In this document: positions 13,133 through 21,532 of the stretch, piece by piece
Position numbering within the stretch: the first letter of the stretch is position 1
Layout of the letters: the number at the start of each line of letters is the position of its first letter
From: a bacterium
GTDB taxonomy: Bacteria > Elusimicrobiota > Elusimicrobia > UBA1565 > UBA9628
NCBI GenBank assembly: GCA_021796015.1
Contig: JAJYOT010000014.1
Span: forward strand, 1-31,187
DNA length: 31,187 bases
Reading direction: 5' to 3'
The notes under the pieces: model-generated
Told to the model about the DNA's origin: nothing
Database searches by the model: none
Seen by the model: only the letters and a program-made list of their open reading frames with translations
Program-made: the position numbers and the translations under genes

Positions 13133-14437
13133 TTATCTCGACCAGGTAGGAGTCGCGCTGTTGCCGCGAATTTTCGAGAGAGCGTGAGGCGCCGAGCCGT
13201 CGGCATCCATCACATAGAGACGAGAAATTCCGTTTTTCCCAGTCCGACTGAAAACGATGAAACGCCCATCTGGAGACCAGGAAGGGTTCTCGCTTGAGCC
13301 GTTCCCGTGAGTAATGTCGCGCTCATCGGTGCCGGTAATATCGGTCAAGAGAATGTCGAGTTTATCGGTCGGAGACACTCTTCCCGCGAAAGTAATCCAT
13401 TGTCCGGTCGGAGACCAGGAAGGGGAATCACACCAATTGAGCATCGTAAGTCGCTTGGCGCCCCCGGTTAAAAGGTCCATGATGTAAACCTCGGGGTTTC
13501 CCACTCGGTCGGAGACAAAAGCGATTTGGCCGGCATCCGGAGAAAAAGTCGGGGAACTGTCGGCCCCCCGGTCATTAGTCAGTTGGGTTAAGCGTCCATT
13601 GACCAGATTTTTAACATAGATGTTCGGGCTTTTCCCACGCGACAAAGTCATTAAAATTTTATCTCCGTTTGGAGAAAATCCGCCGGCGATATTAAGCCCC
13701 TGATAACTCGAAAAAGGCTGCGGGCGACTGCCCGGCTTTAAGTCTAGGATAAAAAGATCGGGATTTCCATTTTTATAACTGGTATAAACAATTTTTTGGC
13801 CGTCTGGGGTAAAACGAGGCAAAATGTCAATGGAATGGTCCCAAGTGAGCCTTCTCAAATTTTCTCCATCATAATCAATCAGGTAAATTTCCTTATGAGT
13901 CGTCTGGTCGTTGGAAAACGCGATTCTCGTATGCGCGATTCCCGGCTTTCCCGTCAGAGCCCGCACAATTTCATCGGAAATTTGATGGGCCATGGCCCGC
14001 CAAGAATCGGCCGGGCCTTTATAAAAATGACCTAAAATAAGGGATCCGGAATTGAGATCTAAAAGGTGAACCGTAATCTGCAATTGATCGAGGGCTTGTG
14101 AAACTTCCGCCGTCATCAAAAAAGATGCGCCTTTCTTTCGCCAAACAGAGGCGATTTCTCTTGCATTTGAGCCGTTGAAAAGAGGCCCGTTTTCCAACAC
14201 ATTGAAATACCTGGACATCAATAAGTCCGCCCGCACGACACCCCAAAGCTCATGAGCCATCAAAGCGGTTTTTTTTTGCCCCATGGGACGAGCGATAAAC
14301 GGCGGGAAAGCGACGTTGAGAAGCGGCTGGGATTGATTTTGGCCCGAGAGTTGAAGATAAAGCTCGTTGGTGTCGGCCCAAAGCGGAATTTGGAATGTAA
14401 AAAAAACAACCGAGATCAAATAAACAATTTTTTTCAC
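13133..14437 (-). CDS. tolB: Tol-Pal system translocation protein TolB
   Basis: This is a 434-aa periplasmic protein. The signal peptide MKKIVYLISVVFFTFQIPLWA is followed by the TolB N-terminal domain (residues ~25-160: VVRADLLMSRYFNVLENG, HQISDEIVRALTGKPGIAHTRIAF). A six-bladed beta-propeller made of WD-like TolB repeats follows (IYLIDYDGENLRRLT, PRFTPDGQKIVYTS, SPTFSPDAGQIAFVSDR, NPSWSPDGRFIVFSR). TolB binds Pal and TolA and helps outer-membrane constriction at division. The GTG start overlaps the cpoB stop (GTGA), so it is the last gene of a pal-cpoB-tolB operon. Length is normal. It ends 60 nt from the convergent glycosyltransferase gene. Confidence 0.93.
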   Translation of the reverse strand: MKKIVYLISVVFFTFQIPLWADTNELYLQLSGQNQSQPLLNVAFPPFIARPMGQKKTALMAHELWGVVRADLLMSRYFNVLENGPLFNGSNAREIASVWRKKGASFLMTAEVSQALDQLQITVHLLDLNSGSLILGHFYKGPADSWRAMAHQISDEIVRALTGKPGIAHTRIAFSNDQTTHKEIYLIDYDGENLRRLTWDHSIDILPRFTPDGQKIVYTSYKNGNPDLFILDLKPGSRPQPFSSYQGLNIAGGFSPNGDKILMTLSRGKSPNIYVKNLVNGRLTQLTNDRGADSSPTFSPDAGQIAFVSDRVGNPEVYIMDLLTGGAKRLTMLNWCDSPSWSPTGQWITFAGRVSPTDKLDILLTDITGTDERDITHGNGSSENPSWSPDGRFIVFSRTGKNGISRLYVMDADGSAPHALSKIRGNSATPTWSR

Positions 14438-15270
14438 TGCGGCGCAGCTTGCCTTTTAATTTTTTTCTTCGTTTTCCCCCGCTTGGAAGACTTGTGAATT
14501 AATCTTTTCAATTCCAAAGCCGCCGAATGAGCCTCGGGAGTCTTGGGAAAATCATTCTCTACAGATTCCAGATACTGTTCGGCTTCCTGTTTTTTTCCTC
14601 CCAAATGGATCAGGGAGCGCGCGTACATCAAGCGGGTTGAAGGAATGAGATTACTTTTTGGATAGCGAGTCATAAAAAGAGCAAATTCTTCTCCGGCTTT
14701 TTTCCACTCCTTTAACCCGTAAGAGCAACGCCCCAACTTATAAAGCGCGGCATCGGCAAAAGCCCCGGTGGGATATTTTTGCAGATATTCGTTAAAACCT
14801 TGGGCGGCCAAGTCATAATTTTTAAGCCCCAGGCGAATATCGGCGGAGTTAAAAATTTCAGTCGGGGAATGCGCGCGAGATTTCTCATCTTTTTCCAAAG
14901 CCGCCTTCTGGGCTTCGATATTTTTAATCTGCTGGGCCGTCAAAACCTTTCCAATGGAGAGAACTTGATTGGCGATCTGGACGCGCATATCATCTATTTT
15001 TGAGGAAAGATCGCTCATCTGGCCTTCGTTTTCTTTGATGGTTTCGGTATAAACCCCCAGATCGTCATGGAGATTTTTCACTTGTTCGGATAAATCGGCC
15101 TGATTATCTTGAAGGGAACTTAAGGTTTTTTGAAGGCCGACGAGCTGTTGTTTGAGGGCATCGGTCTGCGCCTCAAGATCCACAACATCCTGTTGAGTGG
15201 CGACACAGGCGCTCAAAAAAGAAACGCCGAAGGCGAGCGCCGCAAATAAAACCGTTTTTCTTACGCGCAC
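14434..15270 (-). CDS. cpoB: Cell division coordinator CpoB/YbgF-like TPR lipoprotein
   Basis: An N-terminal lipoprotein signal ending in the lipobox LSAC (Cys22 from the GTG at 15270) is followed by a coiled coil (residues ~30-120: VVDLEAQTDALKQQLVGLQK, VKNLHDDLGVYTETIKENE). TPR repeats follow (IFNSADIRLGLKNYDLAAQGFNEYLQKYP, ALYKLGRCSYGLKEWKKAGE, TPEAHSAALELKRL), and the protein ends in a Lys-rich tail. This is the YbgF/CpoB architecture; CpoB links PBP1B and Tol-Pal activity in Proteobacteria. The frame extends upstream to TTG at 15321, 10 nt after the pal stop. I prefer GTG 15270 because it gives a compact signal peptide. Its place between pal and tolB, with an overlapping tolB start, supports the call. 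Lipidation, if real, differs from the soluble E. coli protein. Confidence 0.85.
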   Translation of the reverse strand: MRVRKTVLFAALAFGVSFLSACVATQQDVVDLEAQTDALKQQLVGLQKTLSSLQDNQADLSEQVKNLHDDLGVYTETIKENEGQMSDLSSKIDDMRVQIANQVLSIGKVLTAQQIKNIEAQKAALEKDEKSRAHSPTEIFNSADIRLGLKNYDLAAQGFNEYLQKYPTGAFADAALYKLGRCSYGLKEWKKAGEEFALFMTRYPKSNLIPSTRLMYARSLIHLGGKKQEAEQYLESVENDFPKTPEAHSAALELKRLIHKSSKRGKTKKKIKRQAAPQ

Positions 15271-15331
15271 TAGTGTTGTGTCCCCGAAATAACACTGAAA
15301 CCTTCGGCGATTTCTTTCCAATGAACAAAGT

Positions 15332-15946
15332 TTACTGTCCGGCCGCCGGCGATGGAACGGGGGCTGGCGCCGTGGTCGAAGAAGATGCCGGAGTCAAGGA
15401 CGCCGCGCTTTTGGCCGCGATTTTCTCCCGCACCAGGGTATCGGCATGGCGGTTTTTAGACCAGCATGATTCCGTCATATCGGTGCACACCAATTTTTCT
15501 TTTCCATAAGAAATGGTGGCGATACGATGTCCGGAAATCCCTAGGAGCGTATAGTAGCCGCGGACTGATTTTGCACGACGCTGCCCCAAGGCCAGGTTGT
15601 ATTCGACTGTCCCTCTTTGATCGCAATTTCCGGTCACCAAGATATCCATATCGGGATGCTTTTTTAGATAATGGGCATTTTTCTTTAAAATAGCGCGAGT
15701 TGCCGAGCTCAATTTCGAACTGTCATAGTTAAAATAAACGGAAGCTAGTTGTGGGACCTCCTCAAATTCACCGCCGCGCAAGCTCGCCTCGGTCATGGTC
15801 GAAGCCGCGACCGTTGGCGTAGACACGGCTACGGGAGGAGTCTGAACGCCGCTGACTTTAACATGTTTCGGGGAGCATGAAATAAAAGCAAGCGCCCCCA
15901 CGGCAACGATCGCGACGGAAACAAACTGAACGAAAGTCTTTTTCAT
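15332..15946 (-). CDS. pal: Peptidoglycan-associated lipoprotein Pal
   Basis: The start at 15946 is chosen because AAGGAGA precedes it and it yields the lipoprotein signal MKKTFVQFVSVAIVAVGALA with FISC (Cys24). An upstream in-frame start exists at 15988. After a Thr/Ala/Val-rich linker comes the OmpA/Pal peptidoglycan-binding domain: VYFNYDSSKLSSATRAILKK, GNCDQRGTVEYNLALGQRRA and ISYGKEKLVC. The invariant Asp and Arg contact meso-diaminopimelate. The protein ends with CWSKNRHADTLV and an Ala/Pro/Ser-rich tail. Pal ties the outer membrane to peptidoglycan and is the first gene of pal-cpoB-tolB. It is divergent from the 299-aa gene at 16052, with a TATAAT box (minus strand, 16002-16007) between them. 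Confidence 0.93.
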   Translation of the reverse strand: MKKTFVQFVSVAIVAVGALAFISCSPKHVKVSGVQTPPVAVSTPTVAASTMTEASLRGGEFEEVPQLASVYFNYDSSKLSSATRAILKKNAHYLKKHPDMDILVTGNCDQRGTVEYNLALGQRRAKSVRGYYTLLGISGHRIATISYGKEKLVCTDMTESCWSKNRHADTLVREKIAAKSAASLTPASSSTTAPAPVPSPAAGQ

Positions 15947-16001
15947 AATTTCTTGGTTCTCCTTAACAGTCCCATCATGATACTTCACTTACAACCAGCT
16001 T

Positions 16002-16007
16002 ATTATA
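16002..16007 (-). promoter_or_regulatory. Probable -10 box for the pal-cpoB-tolB operon
   Basis: A perfect TATAAT on the minus strand lies about 55 nt upstream of the pal ATG in the 105-bp divergent intergenic region. The -35 box is poor, so the assignment is tentative. Confidence 0.45.
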
Positions 16008-16051
16008 ACAAAAAAATATGTTAGAATAACAAAAGATAAAGGAGACATCTC

Positions 16052-16951
16052 ATGGCATTTAAAAGAAAAGAAAACGTTATTGAAGCAATCGACTTAAATA
16101 CCATCACTCCCGAGGATGCGGAAAGCCGCATTATCGCCGGCGTGAAGAAGTACGCCACCAACGAACCCAACTGGTCAAAAGCGGACGCCAATACTCCCTA
16201 TCTGGGTCATATTATAGGGATGGGAATAGAATCCGCCAATCTCGCCGATATCACCATGTCCATTGAACGGCAGTTTTTAACAAAAAAAACCCGTCGCGTT
16301 CCAATTGAAGGAACTAATGACTTCCGCCTGGAAGACGGCGAACTGGGCAAACTCAGAATTTTAGACGGCCAAGACGCCACCGCCGCGACCCCCGGCCTTT
16401 CCATTAAAATGCTGATGGATTTAGGGCATATGCCGAAAAACGAGACTTACTTGTCTAAGGTCGTCGGTTTTGCCTATATTTCCAGCGTCGGAGAAGGCTA
16501 TCGGCTCAACGAATCTCTAAAAAAATTAATCGCTCGAATCGAAAGATTGACGGACAGCGAGAGAACGGAAGCGCTTCAAAACCTTAAAGCGATGGTTTCT
16601 CAAGCGAAAATTTACCTTGGAGACATTTCTGATTCCAAGCGTTTCGCCGAGTCCAAACAAAAGGCCTTCCTCTCCGATAAGGCCGCTCACGATAATTTGG
16701 CTCAGGAATTAGTCCTTCTTCAAGATAAAATTAAAGGGCTGTCTGCCTCTAATGATCACGAAAGAGTATCCGCCCTTAACGCGGAACAAGCCGAGCTCAA
16801 AACGCGCCTAAAAATGAGTTCCAACAAATTGCGGGTGTCTTCCGAAACCGCCTCCTGCGCGGCCCGAAGATCGCCTATCGAAGAAGCCAAGGTTCTTGAG
16901 ATCACTTCCATCATCTCTTCCACCCTGGCCCAAGCGGAAAAAATTTCCTAG
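16052..16951 (+). CDS. Conserved-looking 299-aa protein of unknown function with C-terminal coiled coil
   Basis: A good Shine-Dalgarno sequence (AAAGGAGAC) sits 7-8 nt before the ATG. The protein is soluble, without a signal peptide. Residues ~1-150 form a globular region (ITPEDAESRIIAGVKKYATN, TPYLGHIIGMGIESANLADI, GKLRILDGQDATAATPGLSI). Residues ~155-295 are highly charged and helical with heptad character (LNESLKKLIARIERLTDSER, LAQELVLLQDKIKGLSA). I do not recognise a family. It ends 13 nt before the preferred start of the acyltransferase-ACP-synthase gene and so is probably the first gene of a three-gene operon with it and the transacylase. A role in acyl-carrier metabolism is only suggested by this context. 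Confidence 0.7.
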   Translation: MAFKRKENVIEAIDLNTITPEDAESRIIAGVKKYATNEPNWSKADANTPYLGHIIGMGIESANLADITMSIERQFLTKKTRRVPIEGTNDFRLEDGELGKLRILDGQDATAATPGLSIKMLMDLGHMPKNETYLSKVVGFAYISSVGEGYRLNESLKKLIARIERLTDSERTEALQNLKAMVSQAKIYLGDISDSKRFAESKQKAFLSDKAAHDNLAQELVLLQDKIKGLSASNDHERVSALNAEQAELKTRLKMSSNKLRVSSETASCAARRSPIEEAKVLEITSIISSTLAQAEKIS

Positions 16952-16964
16952 GAATCTTCCGGAC

Positions 16965-18365
16965 GTGCTTTCGGAGGAGGGCGTTAAAGATATTCGTCGT
17001 CAGCGTTTTTTAAGCCTTCTTGTCGATTGGTTCGTCTATCTTTTTACTCTCTTACTCATTCGTTACGTCTTTAAATACAAAATTAAAAATTTAAAAGAAT
17101 TTCGCCGAGAAGCCCAAGCCGCGCTCAAAAACCATCAAGGCGCCCTCATCTGGGCCGCCAACCATTTGACCATGGTTGATTCCTTTCTCATCTTCTGGGC
17201 TACGGTGCCCTGGACTTCGGCGCTCAAGGATTCTCAAATTCCCTGGTCCACGCCGGAAATTGAGAACTACTATTACATGGGAAGCTGGATTAAAAAGCAT
17301 TTCATTCGGTCTCTCATGTATCTTTGCCGCTGCATTCCCATCTCACGCAACAAGTTGGGAGAAGAGGGTCAAACCAAGAGGCAAGAAGTTTTCGATAAAT
17401 GCGCGTGGGTGTTAAAAAAAGGAGGTTCGGTGTTTGTCTTCCCGGAAGCCACTCGCGCCAGAAATGGCTGGTTTGACCGGCATCACCCCAAGGATTTTCT
17501 CGGACGCCTCGCTTTGGAAGCGCCAACCGCCAAGTTTTTCTGCGTCTACTTTAGAGGAGAAAATCAATTTTACTCCACTACCGCACCAAACAAGGGAGAA
17601 ACTTTTCGCGCCTATTTTAAGCTACTCCCGTCAAAGATTGAAGGGGAAACGACGCCCCGGCAAATATCTACGCGTCTCTTCAATGTTTTAGGCGATCTCC
17701 AAGACCAATGGTTTCAAGAAGCATCTTCCTTTAAAAACTGCTCCGGTAACGATCTCATCGATCTTAAAGCCGCTCACACTCTCGAACATTTTGAAGAAGA
17801 AAATGAAGAAAACACGGAATGGATATTGCGTCATTTAACCGAGAGAGAAATCGCCTACTGGAAAACCCAGCCCGCGGATAAGCGTTTTCCCGTTTTCTGG
17901 AAGTTTTTTGCCGCCAAGGAAGCGGCCTCAAAGGCTCTTGAAAGATCCGGCATCTTAAGCCCCTACGGCGCTTTTCACTCTTTTGAAACCGATCTATTCA
18001 CCAGAAAAGTCATCCATCGCCCGACTGGAGCCAAATTGAATATTACTTTTACCGATGAAGATGAAGACAAGCTTCACTGCGTCGCCATTTTTCGAGGCGG
18101 CGCTATTGGAGAGGAGGGAGTTTCCGGAGACGTTCTTTGGTCCGTTGATTCCCTGCCGTCCGGCGAAAACCCCGGAGAATACGCAAGGGAAAGAGCTCTT
18201 GATTTTATCGCCAAATCTTCCGACGATATTTCCTCTCCCGCAAGTCTCGCTATTTCTGTCCAAAACGGTCTCCCGGTTGTGTATCGAAACGGGAAAGCGC
18301 TTGATATCAGCCTATCCTTATCCCACTCCGGCCGTTATGTCGCCTATAGTTTCATGATCTCATAG
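16965..18365 (+). CDS. Fusion protein: PlsC-like acyltransferase + holo-ACP synthase (4'-phosphopantetheinyl transferase) domain
   Basis: Numbering is from GTG 16965, chosen because it follows the upstream stop by 13 nt; the frame is open back to 16896. A membrane-proximal hydrophobic helix (residues ~15-35) precedes a glycerol-phosphate-acyltransferase fold with the HX4D motif NHLTMVDS (H67, D72) and the FPEATR motif (159-164; the family's EGTR with Ala for Gly). From residue ~258 an AcpS-type domain begins: GNDLIDL (261-267) with the metal-binding Asp, HLTEREIAYW, and KFFAAKEAASKAL (313-325) with the catalytic Lys-Glu. It ends in SLSHSGRYVAYSF, the typical AcpS C-terminal strand. It may both acylate a lipid acceptor and activate an acyl carrier protein. 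No ACP gene lies nearby, so the partner is unknown. Confidence 0.8.
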   Translation: MLSEEGVKDIRRQRFLSLLVDWFVYLFTLLLIRYVFKYKIKNLKEFRREAQAALKNHQGALIWAANHLTMVDSFLIFWATVPWTSALKDSQIPWSTPEIENYYYMGSWIKKHFIRSLMYLCRCIPISRNKLGEEGQTKRQEVFDKCAWVLKKGGSVFVFPEATRARNGWFDRHHPKDFLGRLALEAPTAKFFCVYFRGENQFYSTTAPNKGETFRAYFKLLPSKIEGETTPRQISTRLFNVLGDLQDQWFQEASSFKNCSGNDLIDLKAAHTLEHFEEENEENTEWILRHLTEREIAYWKTQPADKRFPVFWKFFAAKEAASKALERSGILSPYGAFHSFETDLFTRKVIHRPTGAKLNITFTDEDEDKLHCVAIFRGGAIGEEGVSGDVLWSVDSLPSGENPGEYARERALDFIAKSSDDISSPASLAISVQNGLPVVYRNGKALDISLSLSHSGRYVAYSFMIS

Positions 18366-18384
18366 AACATAAAAGGAACAATCC

Positions 18385-19326
18385 ATGAGTCAAAAACAAT
18401 GTCTTCTGTTTGCGGGGCAATCCGTCCAAGAATCCGGAATGGGAAAAGAACTTTTAAAAATTCCCCAAGCCCGTGACATCATCACGCGCCTCAAACCCTT
18501 TTTGGGACAAGACCTTGAATATCTATTGACGGAAATGCCTGACCCTGAACTCGCTTTGACCTATAACGCCCAACGGGCTATTTTCTCCCATCATCTCGCC
18601 CATTATTTCGCCTACAAAGCGGCGCATCCCGACTGGGTTTTAAGCGGCGCCTTGGGGCACTCCATGGGAATTGTCGCGGCATTAGTCGCGGCGGGTTCTT
18701 TAAGCATTGAAGATGCCGGAAAATTTATTGCGGTCAGAGCCAAAGCTTTTTCAGATGTCTGCAAGACCTTTAAGGTTCCGATGGGGCTTGCCGCGGCAAG
18801 TTCGGATGATTTTAAAGATGTCGTAGACGAAGTCGCGCATTTTGCCCCCATTTCAGTCGCCCTTTACAATACTAAAAGCCGGGGAGTTCTGGGTGGAACG
18901 CTGGCGGAACTTGAAAACTTCGCCCAGAAAGCGCGGGAGGAAGATTGGCCGCTTCGGATCAAGGTTCTTCGCGTCGAAGGCCCTTATCACACCAAAGCCT
19001 TTACTCCCTGCCGCGCGGAACTCGACCGAGTCTTGGCCAATATTGAAATTAAACCGCCTCAATTTCCGGTTTTTATGGGAACATCAGGGCAAGCCGAAAC
19101 AGATCCGAATAGAATTCGCCACCTCTTATCGGCTCAAGCGGATTCTTGCGAACTCTATCTTCAAGCCGTTCAAGCCGCCTATGCCGAGGGAGAACGCCAT
19201 TTTATTGAAATCGCCCACAAGCCCCAGCCGATTACCTGGATTCCCGAACAACTCATTTCGGATGATGGGGCCTTATTTGAAGGCGTCACGATGACCGCGG
19301 TCAAAACCGAGGATATCTTCGCCTAG
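18385..19326 (+). CDS. Malonyl-CoA:ACP transacylase-like protein (FabD/PKS-AT family)
   Basis: This is a 313-aa protein starting 19 nt after the fusion gene, with AAAGGAACAA ahead of the ATG. The family landmarks are present: FAGQSVQESGMGKEL (variant of GQGSQ), GALGHSMGIVAAL with nucleophile S93, R118 in AVRAKAF, which anchors malonyl carboxylate, and H202 in VEGPYHT. S93, R118 and H202 correspond closely to the catalytic Ser, Arg and His of FabD. The usual C-terminal VEVGPG is replaced by IEIAHKPQPITW, so it is a divergent member. It most likely loads malonyl groups onto an ACP, perhaps for a dedicated polyketide or fatty-acid pathway together with the acyltransferase/AcpS fusion, rather than being the housekeeping fabD. 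The latter is inference. Confidence 0.8.
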   Translation: MSQKQCLLFAGQSVQESGMGKELLKIPQARDIITRLKPFLGQDLEYLLTEMPDPELALTYNAQRAIFSHHLAHYFAYKAAHPDWVLSGALGHSMGIVAALVAAGSLSIEDAGKFIAVRAKAFSDVCKTFKVPMGLAAASSDDFKDVVDEVAHFAPISVALYNTKSRGVLGGTLAELENFAQKAREEDWPLRIKVLRVEGPYHTKAFTPCRAELDRVLANIEIKPPQFPVFMGTSGQAETDPNRIRHLLSAQADSCELYLQAVQAAYAEGERHFIEIAHKPQPITWIPEQLISDDGALFEGVTMTAVKTEDIFA

Positions 19327-19347
19327 CTGTTAAGATTTTCTAAGTTT

Positions 19348-20175
19348 TTATTGTTGATTCGAAGGCCGCGATAATTGGACGGACTGCGCCACCCAATAGT
19401 TAATCTCATCCTCGGCAAGTTCGGCGGCTTTGGGGTCAACTTCGGCAAGTTCGGCGGCGGCATTACCGATAAAATGGAAGCCTTTTTGGGAATCGCCGCT
19501 TTTAGAATACAAAAAAGTCCCTTTACCATCGGCGGAAATCTCAATACTAACGCTCTCATTGAATTCCAAATCAACCGCTTTAGTATCATGGGGAAAAATC
19601 GTTCGCAACAAACGACACTCGGTGGGACTTACTACCGCATCTCCCTTGGAATTAGAACCCATAGCGCTAACACATCCACGCAAAGCATCGGAGACAGCTA
19701 ATAGCAAACGTATGCCCTGAACTTTGAAGGAATGGTTTTTTTTCGCGCTCGCCAAAAAGCTCAAGCCACGAACATTGCTATGAAAGTTAAGAGGTTTAAA
19801 TCCATATCCAATATCCGCCTTACCCGCTGAATAATAGGAACGAAGATGATCTAAATCAAATCCGCGCCGCTTCAGGAGATTAGGCCGCCGGGCAATCATT
19901 TTTGCCAGTGAATCAAGGGCTTGAATCTGGTCCGGCGAAAGCGTAACGCTCCCCACCGCCTTCTCATCGACAATTCCATGAACTTCTGAAACCGTCGGCG
20001 GCGGAGCCGCGCGTGAACGGATAGATTGGCCCAAGGTCTGAGCCTGTTCCTTGATGACGCCGGAAGCTTGATTGGCCGAACCCAGCGCGGCGTCATCCTG
20101 CGCCTTCGGATGCCCGGAAAAGGAAAAAACCATTACCATCGCGGCAACAACCGAAAGAGGGAACGCTTTTCTCAT
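19348..20175 (-). CDS. Secreted protein of unknown function
   Basis: The start at 20175 is chosen because it begins a good signal peptide (MRKAFPLSVVAAMVMVFSFS, cleavage near GHPKA-Q); the open frame itself extends to 20277. The mature part, ~250 aa, has a polar N-terminal segment (ASGVIKEQAQTLGQSIRSRA) and a middle region ALDSLAKMIARRPNLLKRRGFDLDHLRSYYSAG. It ends with an Ala/Glu-rich region containing a short duplication (AAELAEVDPKAAELAEDE). Two Cys (GCVSAM and ECRLL) could form a disulfide. No family is recognised. It is monocistronic and convergent with the transacylase gene (21-nt gap), and divergent from the AlkZ-like gene. Confidence 0.7.
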   Translation of the reverse strand: MRKAFPLSVVAAMVMVFSFSGHPKAQDDAALGSANQASGVIKEQAQTLGQSIRSRAAPPPTVSEVHGIVDEKAVGSVTLSPDQIQALDSLAKMIARRPNLLKRRGFDLDHLRSYYSAGKADIGYGFKPLNFHSNVRGLSFLASAKKNHSFKVQGIRLLLAVSDALRGCVSAMGSNSKGDAVVSPTECRLLRTIFPHDTKAVDLEFNESVSIEISADGKGTFLYSKSGDSQKGFHFIGNAAAELAEVDPKAAELAEDEINYWVAQSVQLSRPSNQQ

Positions 20176-20270
20176 GACGAAAACCCCCGTTTGCGAAATT
20201 TCTGTCCTTATGGATATAACCCCCTCCCTGTATTTTGTCAAGTGCCTTGTAAAAAGCATGGTCAGACTTA

Positions 20271-20299
20271 TTGACAATGCGTACGCTTTCTGTTACGCT
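20271..20299 (+). promoter_or_regulatory. Possible promoter of the AlkZ-like gene
   Basis: A consensus TTGACA (20271-20276) lies 17 bp from TACGCT (20294-20299), a poor -10. The same TACGCTTT motif occurs directly repeated at 20282-20289 and 20294-20301. Confidence 0.35.
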
Positions 20300-20344
20300 T
20301 TGGTTATGACGACATTGACCACCAGCAAGGCGCGAGGAGAGAAC

Positions 20345-21448
20345 ATGGCTCAAGCCATACATATTGACTTTATCGCCGCCCGGCTGGCGTCGCACGGCCT
20401 CGACCGTCCGCGCTTCGCCTCCGCGCGCGAAGTTGTCGCGCATTTCGGTTGCCTACAGGCCCAGGACATCGGCCAAGCGGCGTGGAACGTCGGCTCTCGC
20501 TTAGACGGCGCAAGCGAGTCAGACGTGCGCGACGCGCTCGTCTGTGGGCATATCGTCCGCACCTGGCCGATGCGCGGCACGCTTCACTACGTCGATCCCA
20601 AGAAGGTCCGCTGGCTGCTCTCCCTGTGCGCGTCCAAGACGCTCGCGGGCTTCGCCCGGCGCCGCGCCTTTCTCGGCATTTCCGACGCCGACGCGGAGAA
20701 AGCGATCGCAGTCATGAAGAAAGACCTGCGCGGCGGCAAAGTCATCTCCCGCGGGGAATTGAGCGCGCGGCTGGCGAAGAGCGGCATACCCATGAAAGGC
20801 CAGTGGGGCTATCACCTCGCCTGCTACGCCGCCACGCGCGGCGTAATCTGTTTCGGCCCGCCGACGGAAGAGGGCGAGACCTTCGTCTTAATCGATGATT
20901 GGATCAAGGAATCCGAAAAGCTGAGCCGAGACGAACAACTCTTGGAGCTCGCGCGCGTCTACGTTCGCAGCCACGGCCCCGTCACCGCCAACGACCTGGC
21001 CTGGTGGTCGGGCCTGGGCAAAGGCGACTGTCGAAAAGCCTTCAAGATGATCAGCGGCGAGTGCAAGAGTTTTGAGGACCCGACAACGCGTCAGACGCAT
21101 CTCTACATTTCGCCTCCGCCCGCGAAGCCCCGAATTGCCGCGACGTCTGTCCGCCTCATCGGCGGTTTCGACGAATATTTCCTTGGCTACGGCGACCGAT
21201 CGCCCGTTGCCGACCGCGCGCAACATTCCCGTCTCTTTACCGTTAACGGGATATTCTTCCCTCTCATCCTCCAAAACGGCGTCGTGGCCGGCCTCTGGAA
21301 GCGCGCTTTCAAGAAAGACCGCATTGCGTTCTCGTTCGAGACCCTGCCGGGCCGCAAATTCTCCCAGCGCGCGCTCACTTCCGAGATGGAACGCGGCGCG
21401 CGCTTCTACGGAATCAAAGAATACACCATAGACGGATCGGCGAAATAA
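20345..21448 (+). CDS. AlkZ/YcaQ-like winged-helix (HTH_42) DNA glycosylase-family protein
   Basis: This is a 367-aa protein; the start at 20345 has GAGGAGA just upstream (an alternative ATG at 20308 lacks one). Family features are CLQAQDIGQAAW, containing the Q-x-Q pair (Q38, Q40) used by AlkZ for catalysis, then IVRTWPMRGTLHYVDP, YVRSHGPVTANDLAWWSGL (winged helix), and the C-terminal GGFDEYFLGYGDRSPV and TVNGIFFPLILQNGVVAGLW. Family members unhook alkylated or cross-linked DNA, or serve as DNA-binding proteins of unknown role. The region is visibly richer in G and C (many cgc, gcg codons) than its neighbours, which hints at transfer. Family assignment is good; activity is inferred. Confidence 0.82.
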   Translation: MAQAIHIDFIAARLASHGLDRPRFASAREVVAHFGCLQAQDIGQAAWNVGSRLDGASESDVRDALVCGHIVRTWPMRGTLHYVDPKKVRWLLSLCASKTLAGFARRRAFLGISDADAEKAIAVMKKDLRGGKVISRGELSARLAKSGIPMKGQWGYHLACYAATRGVICFGPPTEEGETFVLIDDWIKESEKLSRDEQLLELARVYVRSHGPVTANDLAWWSGLGKGDCRKAFKMISGECKSFEDPTTRQTHLYISPPPAKPRIAATSVRLIGGFDEYFLGYGDRSPVADRAQHSRLFTVNGIFFPLILQNGVVAGLWKRAFKKDRIAFSFETLPGRKFSQRALTSEMERGARFYGIKEYTIDGSAK

Positions 21449-21532
21449 GAAACGTTAAAGAGAATTCAGCCTCTGGATAAAAAAGCGGGAATTAGACCCA
21501 GAAATGTTAAAATACTCTGACATTGATTTCGC

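Noticed and set aside
20449..20898. 149-aa Arg/Pro-rich frame inside the AlkZ-like gene
   Set aside because: It is a frame-shadow of a GC-rich gene, lying wholly inside a well-supported coding sequence.
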